NCBI RefSeq assembly: GCF_035222485.1
Contig: NC_085922.1
Span: 1,069,001-1,133,000 of the forward strand
Origin: Podospora pseudoanserina
Lineage: Eukaryota > Ascomycota > Sordariomycetes > Sordariales > Podosporaceae
Direction of reading: 5' to 3'
DNA length: 64,000 nt
Under the pieces are notes generated by a model, which was given only the letters and a program-made list of their open reading frames with translations, made no database searches and was not told the origin of the DNA. The translations under genes and the position numbers were made by a program. Positions within the stretch are counted from its first letter, which is position 1. The number at the start of each line of letters is the position of its first letter. This document shows, one piece after another, positions 12,398 through 22,635 of the stretch.

Positions 12398-13214
12398 ATG
12401 GAGTCAAGAGCGCACCATCTCCATTACCTCCAGCGCTACGTGGATGTCGACCACTGGCGCCCATACATCACCACCAGATACCCCGAGGAGATCCAATCCG
12501 GGGATGCCCGCGAATTTGAATACGAAATATTGGGTCAGGACGCCGGCCCACGACCCATCCCAGCCTTCCCCGTTGGCAACCTTGACGAGCTCGACATGCC
12601 CCGGAAACTCATCATTTTCTAGGTGAGAAACGGCTTCCGCATTCCGGCATGGATACCCGCTGCCAACCCCGAACTCCAACCCGGCGTCATCACCGACGAC
12701 CACATCCGAATGGCCTGCATCATCCTCATCCAGATGGCGCCCGACCTGGCGAGGGAAATCCCCAGACGCTATCTCGAGATCCAGTCCATACTCGACAGGG
12801 GAATAGAAAGCAGCAGGAGAAGGGTCCTCACGGAGGAACGTGTCGCCGAGTATGCCCCGCAGGATTGGACCGCTTCCCCCGACGAGGGTGGGCTCAAGAT
12901 GGAGGAAGAGCACTTGCCGGATGTGTACATGAGGATTCTGAGGACGTTTGAGGCTGCGGACGGCAAGGATGGGCCGTTTGGGTTGTTTGCGGATTTGTAT
13001 CCCGGTGTTCGCGAGCATGACATTATTCCAGCTCCGAAGTGGCCTCGTTGTCTGGGACATTACATTTTTGACCGGGTGGCGCAGCGGAAGGTGACGGATC
13101 AGAGGCGTGACGCGTGGGCTGCCGGGAAGTTTGAGAAGAGTCGTGCTGCGATTGCTGCCGAGAAGGCTGCCACTGAGGCGGAGGCTGCCGCGCAGCAGCA
13201 GCAGCTGGAGCAGA

Positions 13215-13263
<49 letters not shown>

Positions 13264-13339
13264 GCAGAAACCCCAGAGAAAGAGAGACAAAATTATTAGT
13301 ATGATGCAATATGGCGCCCCGAAAGCACCTCTACCATGA
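12398..13339 (+). CDS. Unrecognised protein gene with polyglutamine tail; in-frame TAG at 12620-12622
   Basis: I do not recognise the family. From ATG 12398 the frame reads 74 codons to a TAG at 12620-12622 and then continues open in the same frame to TGA 13337-13339 (about 313 codons in all). The upstream part has the look of a real protein (acidic and aromatic, e.g. DVDHWRPYITTRYPEEIQ) and the downstream part continues it (RNGFRIPAWIPAANPELQ). The TAG is preceded by TTTTC, so it can be read as an intron acceptor: a 51-bp in-frame intron from GTTGGC (12572) to TTTTCTAG would remove it, though the donor is poor. Otherwise it is a nonsense codon. The C-terminus has an Ala/Glu helix, a CAG/CAA-coded Gln tract (13193-13268) and a basic tail PQRKRDK. 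Treat as intact only if the intron is confirmed. Confidence 0.6.
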
Positions 13340-14229
13340 TTAGATGCCGAGTGAGAGGAGTTGTTTTACTCGGAAGCGATACATGTATCTTTCTTGTCAC
13401 AGCGGAATGTTTAGGTGGGAGAGAATTTAGGATCGGGCTAGGGGAGAATGGAACATGTTTTGGTTGACGCTCTTTTTCTGATTTGAGTCTCTTGGGCTTG
13501 GTGTGTATGGATACCTTACCTACCATCTTGAAACCGCTCTGCTTATGAGGCATCTCGGAATACCTTTAGACTCTATAGAAACCTTTGTTTGAGCGCCGTT
13601 AGATCAGGCAACAGTCTTTAATTTTCTCTTTCTTTTTTTTTTCGGGGCTTTATGCGTGTTTTATTTTTTTTTAAAAAAAAAGAGGTGTCCGTTACCAATG
13701 TCTGAGAGGTGGTGTTGATGCTGAGCAAAGGATTCAGATTCCGACGTCGAGAATTGGAACACATGCTTAGAAACATGCCCTGAGGGCAAGTCGGACTTGT
13801 CGGGCTGCTTCACACATGTTCAAAGGACTGGCTATATAAAACAGCAACACAAATAAAACCCAATAGGAGATGTATTGCCTGTACCAAATACAGTAAAGAG
13901 CAGTGATGATCTGACAGAGAAACCCCCTTCCCACCCCAAAACTCCAATACTATTTCCTGCTTGTTGCTGCTGTCGTTGTAGAGTTAGATACAATCTTTCT
14001 TTGTTGGACCACCCTTTTTCTGCAAGATATGACAAGACACCAAGGGAAAGAGCGAGCAGACAAATCATATCCATCCATCCATCAACAAACTAAAAAGCAG
14101 AAAAACTAAACATTCCCCCCCTGCCTACCTACCCATGTGTTATTTCCCTTTCGTGTATCCCATCCCATTCCATCCATTTCATACAAAAGCGAGAGAGATC
14201 GATCAGTCATGTCTTGACTCCAGGGCTTT
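13340..14229. other. Intergenic between convergent genes, no gene seen
   Basis: About 0.9 kb with T-rich and A-rich runs (for example T9-A9 near 13663-13681) and ATCC repeats near 14070. No coding feature seen. Confidence 0.5.
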
Positions 14230-14950
14230 TTAAACCCTCCCATAAACATTCACCACCCCATCCCCCCAAATCCCCACAACCGACATGAAGAACCCCAGTC
14301 CCAAGACAGACACCTGGACAACCTGCTTCTTGAGCCACCCCTCCACCTTAGCCCTCACCTCCTCCCCGTTCGCCTCCTCTCCAACCTCCAACACCTCATC
14401 CTCCTCGCTCTCTTCCTCTTGCTCTTCACCAAGGACCTCGTAGCTGGCTTCCATTCTCGCGCGGGCAGAGGTAGAGGGCTTCTTCTTCTTTTGCTGGGGG
14501 AAGGACTTCTTGCTGCCGGCAGTGGTGGCGGGGGAAGAAGGTCCGAGAGAGATGTAAGGAGCGACCAAATCCGTCACGACGAGCTGGGAGCCGAGGATGA
14601 GGGCCGAGGTGTAGAGGAGGTAGGGGTGGCGGAGGGGTTTGGGGGAGAGATAGTATGCGAGGAGGAAGGCGGTTCCAGAGAGGCCGGAGAGGGATCGGAG
14701 TTGTTTGGTCGAGGTTGTGGTGAGGGAGTCAAAGGCGCGGAGGGCTGTGGTGGCGGAGGGGAGGTTGAGGAGGGAGGGGATGGTGAGGGTTGTTAGGGTG
14801 TAGGAGAGGCCCTGGTCAGTGAGCGTCATGTTAGTTGCTGTTCAAGGTGAAGGCATCATGCGATGCCATGTGGAAAGCAACACATACCGTCAACAACCCC
14901 AACGACACCGTCCCCACAAACTTGAGCGCCGAGACGCCCCTCGTTGCCAT
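14230..14950 (-). CDS. atg33: Autophagy-related protein 33 (mitophagy, outer mitochondrial membrane)
   Basis: Atg33 is a fungal mitochondrial outer-membrane protein needed for mitophagy in yeast; that role is family knowledge. Two exons: 14950..14888 (MATRGVSALKFVGTVSLGLL then Thr) and 14811..14230, with a 76-bp intron (GTATGT donor, CTGAC near the CAG acceptor). Product 214 residues. Four hydrophobic segments are visible: residues about 8-30 (LKFVGTVSLGLL...GLSYTLTTLTIP), about 65-80 (SGTAFLLAYYLSP), about 85-105 (YLLYTSALILGSQLVV) and near the C-terminus (VSVLGLGFFMSVVGIW). Between the last two lies a long charged loop (about residues 118-180) with a KKKK run and an Asp/Glu-rich block. The N-terminal exon and the SYTLTTLTIPSLL motif are typical of filamentous-fungal Atg33. 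Confidence 0.9.
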
Positions 14951-15380
14951 GATGTTACGAGTGTGTGCTTAATCTCTTGATCAATCCAGTCTCACTTTCT
15001 TATCAAAACGCGCGGATGGCCGTCGAAGGTTCGAAAAGTGTCACCAAGTTTGCCTGACGCAAAGTCGTGGTCGTAAGAAGCCAGTGTTGCCGAGCTCACG
15101 GTTAAAGCTTAAGGTCTTGCCTATTGCGTGGTTGGACTGCCCGCCCGCCCCGCCGAAAGGAGGGGATGAGGGGCTGGATCTTCTTGGTCCAGCCCCGCTG
15201 CAACTCACAGCGGCCCGTTTCCACTTTTGCGTCATCGCTCGATCAGGTTAACAAGGGGGTAGCTGATAGAATACCCTAACCCTGATTCAAGATGGAAGAC
15301 CACACATCCTGCAGATATCCACCCCCCGATGCAACTTGTTTCCCAATATCCGCCACCCCACCAACATCCACTATCGTGAA
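14951..15380. other. Intergenic, upstream of ATG33
   Basis: Short region between the ATG33 start and tRNA-Ser. It includes two telomere-like units (CCCTAACCCT, 15283-15292), too few to be a telomere relic and more likely a promoter motif. Confidence 0.5.
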
Positions 15381-15462
15381 GGCGCGATGGCAGAGTGGTC
15401 TAATGCGTGAGACTCGAAATCTCATCTCTTCGGAGGCGTCGGTTCAAATCCGGCTCGCGTCG
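15381..15462 (+). tRNA. tRNA-Ser (anticodon CGA)
   Basis: An 82-nt class II tRNA. The acceptor arm GGCGCGA pairs with TCGCGTC (one G-T pair) plus discriminator G. The A box TGGCAGAGTGG and B box GGTTCAAATCC are both present. The anticodon stem TGAGA/TCTCA closes the loop CTCGAAA, giving CGA. A serine-type long variable arm (ATCTCTTCGGAGG region) follows. No intron. A T run for polymerase III termination follows near 15490. Confidence 0.95.
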
Positions 15463-15832
15463 ATAGGATAAATTTACTTTTACAGTTTGGGTTTTTTTTT
15501 ACACTATTCACGGCCAACACAGCACAACGTTGTCAAGGGCGGATGCTTTATTTCCGGTTTGGCAGCTTCATGTTTGTCTTGCAAGCCAGCTATGATCAAA
15601 TATCACAGCTTCACAAACCTCTCACACATGTACCCATTAACAGATATACTCACTGTGTTTTGACCGCAGCTGATAGTCTGATACAACTACTGCCACGCAT
15701 CATTAATTCGCTTGTTCACTCCGCTACATGCCACTCCCGATCATCATAACTTTCCTCCCCCCTTCATCCTCCTCTCATCTACTCCCTCCCATCAAACACA
15801 CCCTCATCACCTTCCCACTCACTACCAGACCC

Positions 15833-16505
15833 CTAGTCAACATTCAACCTCCACAACCCATCCCCCAAAAAGTGCGCATCCTCCATCACCGGCCCCTTCC
15901 CCTTCTCCTTGATCTCCCTCGTCCCCATAACCAGCACCCCCACCGCCGCCGCCTCCTCCTTTCCCTCAGCCATAACCACAACCGGCTCCCCCTTCTCCAA
16001 CTCCCTACTCCACCTCCCCTCCCCATCAGCCCCTCATTCGGCGCCCCCTCCCCAAGCGTCTCCCTCCCCTCCCTCGCATCCGGCTCCGGCAACCTCCCGC
16101 CCGCAGAAGTCAACCCCGGCGCCATGAGCGTCGCGCCCGACAAGACAAACCGGATAGCACCGCGGTCTATCCTCACGGTGGGGAAGCACTGCGGGAACCG
16201 ATGCACGAGCTTGAGGTGGGGAAGGAGGACGTCGCTGTCGTGCTGGAAGAACAGGGGGTTTCCGTCGCAGACGTAGAGGGATACCCGGTCGGGGAGCTTC
16301 ATCTGCTCGAGGGAGGACTTTTTGGGCATGATCTCTTCGATGAAGGGGTTGAGGAGGGGGTAGGTCTGCAGGAGCGAGGTCCGGAGGGAGCGCTGGATGG
16401 AGGATTTGAGTTTTTGTTTTGGGGAAGCGGTGAGGCTTTACAACAGAGGGTTAGTTTCCTTATAGCTGGAGGGAGAAGGGGGCCGTACTCTTTCTTGAAA
16501 GGCAT
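15833..16505 (-). CDS. tma20: Translation machinery-associated protein 20 (MCTS1 homologue, PUA domain), frame broken by one base
   Basis: Tma20/MCT-1 binds the ribosome with Tma22 (DENR) and helps recycle 40S subunits. Exon 1 is 16505..16489 (MPFKK plus GA); the 53-bp intron 16436..16488 has an ACTAAC branch and AAG acceptor; exon 2 runs 16435..15833. Conserved runs are clear: MPKKSSLEQMKLPDRVSLY, LFFQHDSDVLLPHLKLVHRF, then the PUA core RIDRGAIRFVLSGATLMAPG and LTSAGGRLP. After about residue 143 the expected sequence (RELEKGEPVVVMAEGKE...GLWRLNVD then TAG) is found only in the next frame. The switch falls at the run of four C at 16030-16033 (plus strand); one added base would make an uninterrupted 206-residue protein. 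All conserved residues are otherwise present, so an assembly error is more likely than decay, but a real mutation is possible. Confidence 0.88.
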
Positions 16506-17038
16506 CTTGTTTGTTGAGGTTGAGAGAGCTGCGCGGCTCTCTTGCGGTGAACTTTGTGGTGGTTGGTTTGGATCAAGTGAGGGAAGTGGTATGGAGCTGA
16601 TTTTGAAAATCTCGTCTTCTTATAGCTGCGACTTTGTCTCGTTGTTGTAGCGCAATATATCTGATGATGCTACTCAAAATGCCAGGAGTTGCCTGTTGCT
16701 CGGAGGTTGCCCCGCGATGCGGAATTGAATGGAGGGGTAAATCAGAACAATAGCCCCACTTTCAACGTTCCTGGGCCACTGCCAAGGTTGTGATAAGGGG
16801 GGGCGATAAGCCTACGAGAGCACCACTGTCGTCACCCGCCCCTTGAGCATCGATGGACGGCACTTGAGAGCATCAACAAAGACGTAGGCATAATGGTGAG
16901 AATAGGATTCAGTCATTAAAGTAGGCTATAGCTTCAAACCCGCCCAAAAACATCAACCAGCAGGTATAAGAGCGTAGGTCTAGATGATATCCGCTTCCGG
17001 CCCAGTTCAACCCCGCAATCTAACTCCCCTCCAGTTCC
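16506..17038. other. Intergenic, upstream of TMA20, 3' flank of I78 gene
   Basis: About 530 bp with no coding feature; both flanking genes are on the minus strand. Confidence 0.5.
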
Positions 17039-17355
17039 TTAACCGTGAGAAACGTGCGAAACAGTCCCGTCTTCCTGGACATGTACATTCAGCCTGTTGG
17101 GGTTGAAGTCCTTGGTAACCATCGAGCCTGGCTCGATGACTCTGGTGGATTCAGGGAGGTCCTTCTTGCAGAAGCACTGTTGACAACCATCCGTCAGCAT
17201 GCTGTTCATTCTTGAGAGGGCGGTTGAAAGGGACATACAGTCTCTGAGCTTGGCTCGTTCTCTGATAGCGTCTTGCCGACAAGCTTGTTCATCCACTCCT
17301 GGGTCTTGTCCTCGGGCATGTTGTCGGCTGTTACTCCTGGGACGACGAGAGGCAT
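17039..17355 (-). CDS. Small protease inhibitor, I78 family-like
   Basis: An 84-residue protein from two exons, 17355..17239 and 17176..17039, joined across a 62-bp intron (GTATGT donor, CTGAC, CAG acceptor). The second half holds the family core DLPESTRVIEPGSMVTKDF followed by NPNRLNVHVQEDGTV and a final SHVSHG; the RLNVHVDEDGTV-type block is the conserved mark of peptidase inhibitor I78 proteins. The first exon (VVPGVTADNMPEDKTQEWMNKLVGKTLSE split in two parts) matches the usual fungal leader with the WxxKLVGK pattern. There is no signal peptide, so it is probably cytosolic. A pair of Cys (residues 40 and 42) sits at the exon junction. The target protease is unknown. Confidence 0.85.
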
Positions 17356-17731
17356 CTTGGTGTTGGTTCTAGGTTGGTGTTATGAGCGATTCGTGTAGTT
17401 ATTCTTGGAACGTGCAATGTTCTGCTTTATTGGTATGTTGACCTGTTTGATGTAGATAGGTCTGGGGATCAGGAGGTCAAGATGGGATTTAAGTACGTGG
17501 TGGTTGTGCAGGAGCGCTCAAAGGGTCCGATGACGTAGCATTGGCTCTGCCGGCTAGTTGCGGGGCGGGTGAACAAAACGGTGGGACTCAGCCACATCGT
17601 GAACATAACTTTATACCAATTAGCAAACAATTGCACACGTGAGCATAAAGCATGTGAAGTGTTCCAGCATCTGAAGAAGAAGAAATCCAAAATACAGGAG
17701 AGGTGAGTAAAAACTGCAAAAGGAATGGTTT

Positions 17732-17805
17732 TGATTTCGTCCAGGCTCGAACTGGAGACCTTCAGTGTGTTAGACTGACGTGATAACCAACTACACCACG
17801 AAACC
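17732..17805 (-). tRNA. tRNA-Val (anticodon AAC)
   Basis: A 74-nt tRNA on the minus strand. Acceptor arm GGTTTCG pairs fully with CGAAATC (one G-T), discriminator A. A box TGGTGTAGTTGG and B box GTTCGAGCC are present. The anticodon stem TCAGT/ACTGA closes loop CTAACAC, giving AAC. No intron. Confidence 0.95.
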
Positions 17806-19279
17806 ATAACATGGTTCACTGGTGGTTCCATCAGAGCTAGCCCTTATTGCACAAGCTCTGCCAGCTCTGGAACATGATGTTGCTGGGTGGCATTGCAGGT
17901 GGACTCAGGGGTAAAAAGGGGCGCCGGAAGCACAGCATGGTTGCTGCTATCACAGACGAAACAGCAAGCACATTATATCAAGACTTCAAGTTTTCACTTG
18001 CCATGTTTCTTTCATAGCTCACCTTGTTTTCAGTTTTCATGTGTCACAATCGGTGTACCTTGCTAAGGGCTTAAGGTTTTTGAGGCATTCAAGCCATTAA
18101 CTGGACATTGCAAAGATGAAAGCATTGTCTTTAGGGCCACAAGTCTGCTTTTGAGATCCAGGGACGAGTACGTCTCATGTATTAGGTTACTGTGATCCAT
18201 ATCTGAAAGTATTCACCGATCTCGATAGAGGTAGGTCATATGTCAGTTTTGGATCTGAACTTGAAATGGCAGAGTCGGCAAGTCCGACAGTCTTGTCCGG
18301 GCTTCCACGTTTCTTTAATGGTTTCCGACTTCCCTGCGGGGAAGACACCAGGCTAGTTTAGGATTCGCCCAGCACAAACAGATCTTGGTACCGACGGGAT
18401 CTAATAACATCCATGGTTCGTTCGAGAGGCAATATTTTTTGTGGGAATACTCGGACAACTGGTTCCTTAGCTCCTGGTATAAGTGCGCTTGCATGGATTC
18501 TGTACTGAGGGAACTTGGAGAAGCTGTGATTATTCTGTAACAAGCTGAAACATAAATGTGCTCTTTAGTACAGTGTGCCTGGGCCAATATGTCTTTCTTG
18601 GGGTTTCCTATTGACAACTCTTTACGCAGTAGGGAGCAAAAGAAAAAACACAGCTGCAGGTACCTGGCTGAAACCACGAACACCTCAAAGCTCTAAACCT
18701 CCATACAAATTCCCTCTAAAATCTTTGATGGCGTATGGCTGTAGAGTGGCTTCGACTGGACTCTGCAGTTTTACTTACCCATCGCATAGTGTAAAACCAC
18801 CATGATAGTCCATACGGGTCCTATCAACGCCTCTTCCCTGTGAGAATACACAAAGAGGCCGTCTCGGCATACTATCTCTAAACTGACCATGGTGGCGGAC
18901 TTCGGAGTCGCCGCCCTCTCAAAAGATTTTGACAGCTGGTATACGTGTCATCGACCCGGATCCAAAATCTGTGCCCTTTTTGACTTTACCTTGGCGGCAT
19001 TGCAAGCCGGAAGAGGTTGATAATGGGCTGGTCGTGGATATAAAGTGCAGGCGATAAGGCCTCAAATCCATCACGAGCTCAAGCCACAAGGATCGCATTG
19101 CTGCCGAGCCCAGCAAACGCACTCCGGGCGCCTGCCTCATGCCAGATCTCCACGGCACTCCGCAACCTTCCCCAACCTTCCGCCTGAAAGCAACCACCTG
19201 TTCCGCAACGTCTCATTGGAAGATGTGCTCCCAGTGCCCGGAGGGGCATAGAAAGAACAGCGATGCAGCTGGCCTTGGA

Positions 19280-19334
<55 letters not shown>

Positions 19335-19900
19335 CCATTTCACCGTCCTAGGATCAAGCCATACTGGGCAGCCATCTTTTTTCGTGGTCTTTAGGTCATC
19401 TGTTCAGCAATCAGCTTATCTCCCCACTTGTATACCTACGTGGCCCCTCCACCCCGAGCGTTTGGTTCGGCGTGGTGATCTGCGGGGAGAAGCCAGTAAG
19501 CCCGCCCAATCTCCAGTCGCTCTCAATGTCCTCCCATGGCCTTTTTCGCTTGCCTGTTGAACTTCAGGCTGTGGGAGCCCTTGATCAGCCACAAATCCTG
19601 TTTGTTAACTGGAACAACCTAACTCTTAATTGTCACCAGGCAACCCATCTTCAACATAGCGTCCGCCAATCTAAGGTAGAAGGATTCAGCCACATCGCCC
19701 TTTCCCTCAAGAGCTGGCTGCTTGGTTATCCCCATCTGCTAGATCATCCATAGTCAAGCGGCATCAAAATCGGTAGTCACCGCGAAAAAAAAAGCTACGA
19801 TGCCCAAAGGAGCGACGCAGCATCACTGGCATGTGGTTTCTCTCACCTCGAGTCAAGTCAGCATCCAATGGCACCATTGCTGACATTCTAGGTACCTCCA
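17806..19900. other. Gene-poor stretch, no supported gene
   Basis: About 2.1 kb without a convincing gene. A 43-codon open frame with an ATG at 18889 (stop at 19018-19020) has coding-like composition (MVADFGVAALSKDFDSW...) but no known family or neighbour support. Contains the (TC)n tract listed separately. Confidence 0.45.
19285..19331. repeat. (TC)n microsatellite
   Basis: About 23 uninterrupted TC units, in a gene-poor stretch. Confidence 0.95.
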
Positions 19901-19915
19901 ACTAGCCCGGTGTGC

Positions 19916-20713
19916 TTCCACATTGCAAAGCCCCGTTGCTATGCGCGGAAACACCTCGTGCAATGCGAAACTCACACCGTGTTCCACTCATCGAGGTCTC
20001 AATGGTAAGTCGTGAGTTCACTCCTATCACACCTTTCCTTCTCGACCGGTTTCGAGTCGAATGGACTAGGCCTAGGCTCCAGCATGTGTCGAGCGGCCCG
20101 GGAAACCCACACTGGATCTACCGCCAGCGGTCCGGCCAGTTGGAGGGAGGACCAGGTCCGGATCGGTCGGGTTGTCCATATCTCCCAAGGTACTCTGGGG
20201 ACCTGGCGCCACATCAGATGTGGTATCAACACCCCAACACGACCCAACAGTGGTCAACTTTTCTCTTTGGGCATTGGTTCGAACCCAAGAGGTTGACACC
20301 GTCCAACAAGGTCCAGGGCCACCGAGGTGTATCTGTGGTTGACGGGATGGGAAGACGACCTCTGATGGTCCTTCTGAGTCTGAGGTCTCTGGTTCCCTTC
20401 ATCGTCCAGCATGCATCTAGTCTGGTTGCCATCGTCATCGCTTTCTTTCGGCACAGCTTCTCGGAATCGCGGGACCTTTGGCCCAAGCTGTCTTGATAAC
20501 TGTGGACAACCTGCTGACTGTTCACCAGCGTCCAATGCCACGATGATGAGCTCCGTGCCGAAAGAGTGCAAAGATCTCAAAGGACGCAAAGCGCCGACGC
20601 CGGCGACAAAAGAACCCGGAAGAAAAAGGGCCAGAAGAGGCGAGAAAGTAGTCCCGACTTTGACTCCAAGAGTGAAAAGATCGACACCAAGAGCACCAAG
20701 AAGCGCAAACGTT
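19916..20713 (+). other. Possible spliced gene of unknown function with basic nuclear-type tail
   Basis: Evidence for a gene is partial. An excellent donor (ATG-GTAAGTC, GT at 20003) is followed about 85 bp later by TAG acceptors, after which frame GSSMCRAARETHTG...GIGSNPRG stays open to 20296 with high GC at third positions. A 3' segment from about 20532 to TAA near 20713 reads VQCHDDELRAERVQRSQ, then a Lys/Arg-rich stretch with KKKGQKRRESSPDFDSKSEK, and ends KKRKR; it is preceded by a CTGAC branch and a CACCAG acceptor (20526). I could not find a clean path joining the first and last parts: the region 20290-20480 has stops in the useful frames and no strong donor. It may be a decayed gene or one with unusual splicing. 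No family recognised. Confidence 0.3.
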
Positions 20714-22635
20714 AATCTCCCCCAAACGTGGCTGTCTGGTGTATCCTGCGGTGGCATCCAGACTTGTCAATCCGGGAGGGGTTGCCTCCATGCGTGAGGT
20801 CAGAGAGTCGATGTCTTTCAGCAAAACATCACTCCCTTTGCTGACGACGAGGGGTGGGGAATCATGGAGAATGTCAACTTGATCTTTGCATGGTTCTGGT
20901 TGGCGGCATTTCTGGGCGGGCGTTTTGTTGGAGTCGTCATTGCATCTTTCTGATATGGGGCAAGGAGGGCAAAGCGAACAGCGATTGATAGGAATTGGTG
21001 AATCAGCCATAGTATAACAACTTGGCTTTTCTCTTCTGGCAACTTGTCTCTTGAGAGGCGTCTCTCTTCGACCAACATTCTGACCCCCCTCCGTGGATCG
21101 TCACCTCGCCGCTGTTGGGTCAAACTTTCGACGTGTTGGGCAACTCAAAATGCATGGGCAAATGCAACACTGGCGGCCAGAGGATCAGCCCAAAAGAAGC
21201 GAGTGCGGCTGACCACATTATTCGGCCTGAGAGAAAATAGAAGTCGACAGGAAGCTCTCACGCTCTTTCGTGAATCGAAGGTCCCAATGCCAACAACACC
21301 TTGGCAGACGTTGAGCCATTGTTTCATCAAGCCGCCGTTGAGATCCAAACTAGGGTTAGGGGATACTACACTAGTTCCGGCAGCCGCTTTACCAGAACAG
21401 CAACCTTTGGTTCTCGGACTTTTGAACTGCTCACCTCAGTGCTTTCCAGCCCTGTTCAGCCCCCTTGAAGAAGACCTCGGTTTTGACTTATTATATTCGT
21501 AATACTCGGATCCCAAGGCTATTCGCCCAGCAGATCTACAAAAGAACGCTATCCCCAATTTTTGATGTTCGCTCAGCCCGATCCCGTGTTGTGGGGCAAG
21601 GCTCATTTTCCCACACCCAACAGGAACCGCAAAAGGTCCAACCACGGGCTGGCGGATGCTGCCGACAGAGCTCTGGCCAGGACCCTGAGAAATTTTGCCC
21701 CAAAACTCGGTCTGGAGCTTGGCTGGGGGTTTACGGCGAGGACATGACTCTAGACCATTTCCTTACCTCTCCAAGTAGATGTCTACCGAGTATAGACTCT
21801 CTCCGTCTTCAACAGACAGAGGCACAAACATTGAAACAGTGACAGCCTGCAGCAACCCACATCCTCATCTTCAACCTGCAATCCCATCGCAACCCAAGCC
21901 CAAAGCAGGGGGTTCCCCGGTCCGTGATGTTTCTCCTTCCATTGGCCACACTTCCTGTCCAACGTGGACCCTCAGCCCACACCGCCAAGCCATTTCTCGT
22001 CTCAATTGGGGAAAGGACCCCTGCTCCCTTGGACTGCCATCGTGAAGCGCAGCCTCAGAAGCTGCATGTCGGCTCCCGGGGCTGGGTCAGTCTGGGCTGC
22101 CCCCCTATCCCCCCCCCCTGGCCCTTCTTCTTCTTCTCCTTTTCGGCTTGGCTCGACTGGGGAGAAAGAAGAGAGGTTCCCTTCAATTAAATCTCAGCCG
22201 CTCCCTATTTTACCCCTAAGTTTTCCTGGCCGCGACCTAAATCACCATCGTCGCCTGTATACAACTTTTGTTGCCCTCCAGAAGGGATAACATACATTCT
22301 CCCATTCCCATTTTTTACTTTTGCAAGGGGTTATTTGTTCGTTACACGGGGAATTTCAGTAATTACACGACGTGTTTGCCGATCGATCTCGCACAGCTCG
22401 CACCGACAAGCGACGTATTGCTCGCGTTCGAACCGTACATGACATTTCTGCAACCTTTCGCCGATCACTCAGGATAAAAACACCTTGCTCGAGCGTCAAG
22501 ACACCACGACCTTTCCAAAAAAAAGAGCCACGCGACAGTTCCTTCCCTCCCCCGCTGAAGAAACCGTTACAATTGGAAGACACCACGAGAAAAAAAAACA
22601 CCGCTTTTCCCAAACCCATCGAGAACCACAACACC
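20714..22635. other. Gene-poor stretch; one doubtful minus-strand frame
   Basis: A minus-strand frame with ATG at 21010 (MADSPIPINRCSLCPPCPIS...) has fungal-like codon use for about 95 codons and six early Cys, but its later part overlaps the antisense of the basic exon at 20532-20713 and degrades into Arg/Phe runs, so I do not call it a gene. TAGGGTTAGGGG at 21353-21364 is a two-unit telomere-like motif. 22110-22160 is C/T-rich. The last 400 bases should be the promoter of the membrane-protein gene. Confidence 0.4.

Noticed and set aside
12404-13309. 301-codon minus-strand frame with a Leu run
   Set aside because: The Leu run is the antisense of the CAG/CAA tract of the Q-rich gene; no start context or motif.
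15283-15292. CCCTAACCCT telomere-like repeat (also TAGGGTTAGGGG at 21353)
   Set aside because: Only two units each; more likely a promoter telo-box-type word than an interstitial telomere.
17469-17831. Minus-strand 120-codon frame
   Set aside because: It contains the tRNA-Val gene, so it is not a protein gene.
20272-20283. GGTTCGAACCC word resembling a tRNA B box
   Set aside because: No A box or acceptor pairing at the right distance.
22485-22635. Upstream in-frame extension of the membrane-protein ectodomain frame
   Set aside because: Lys/Arg/His-rich with poly(A) runs; the ATG 22636 signal peptide in the adjacent frame is far more convincing.
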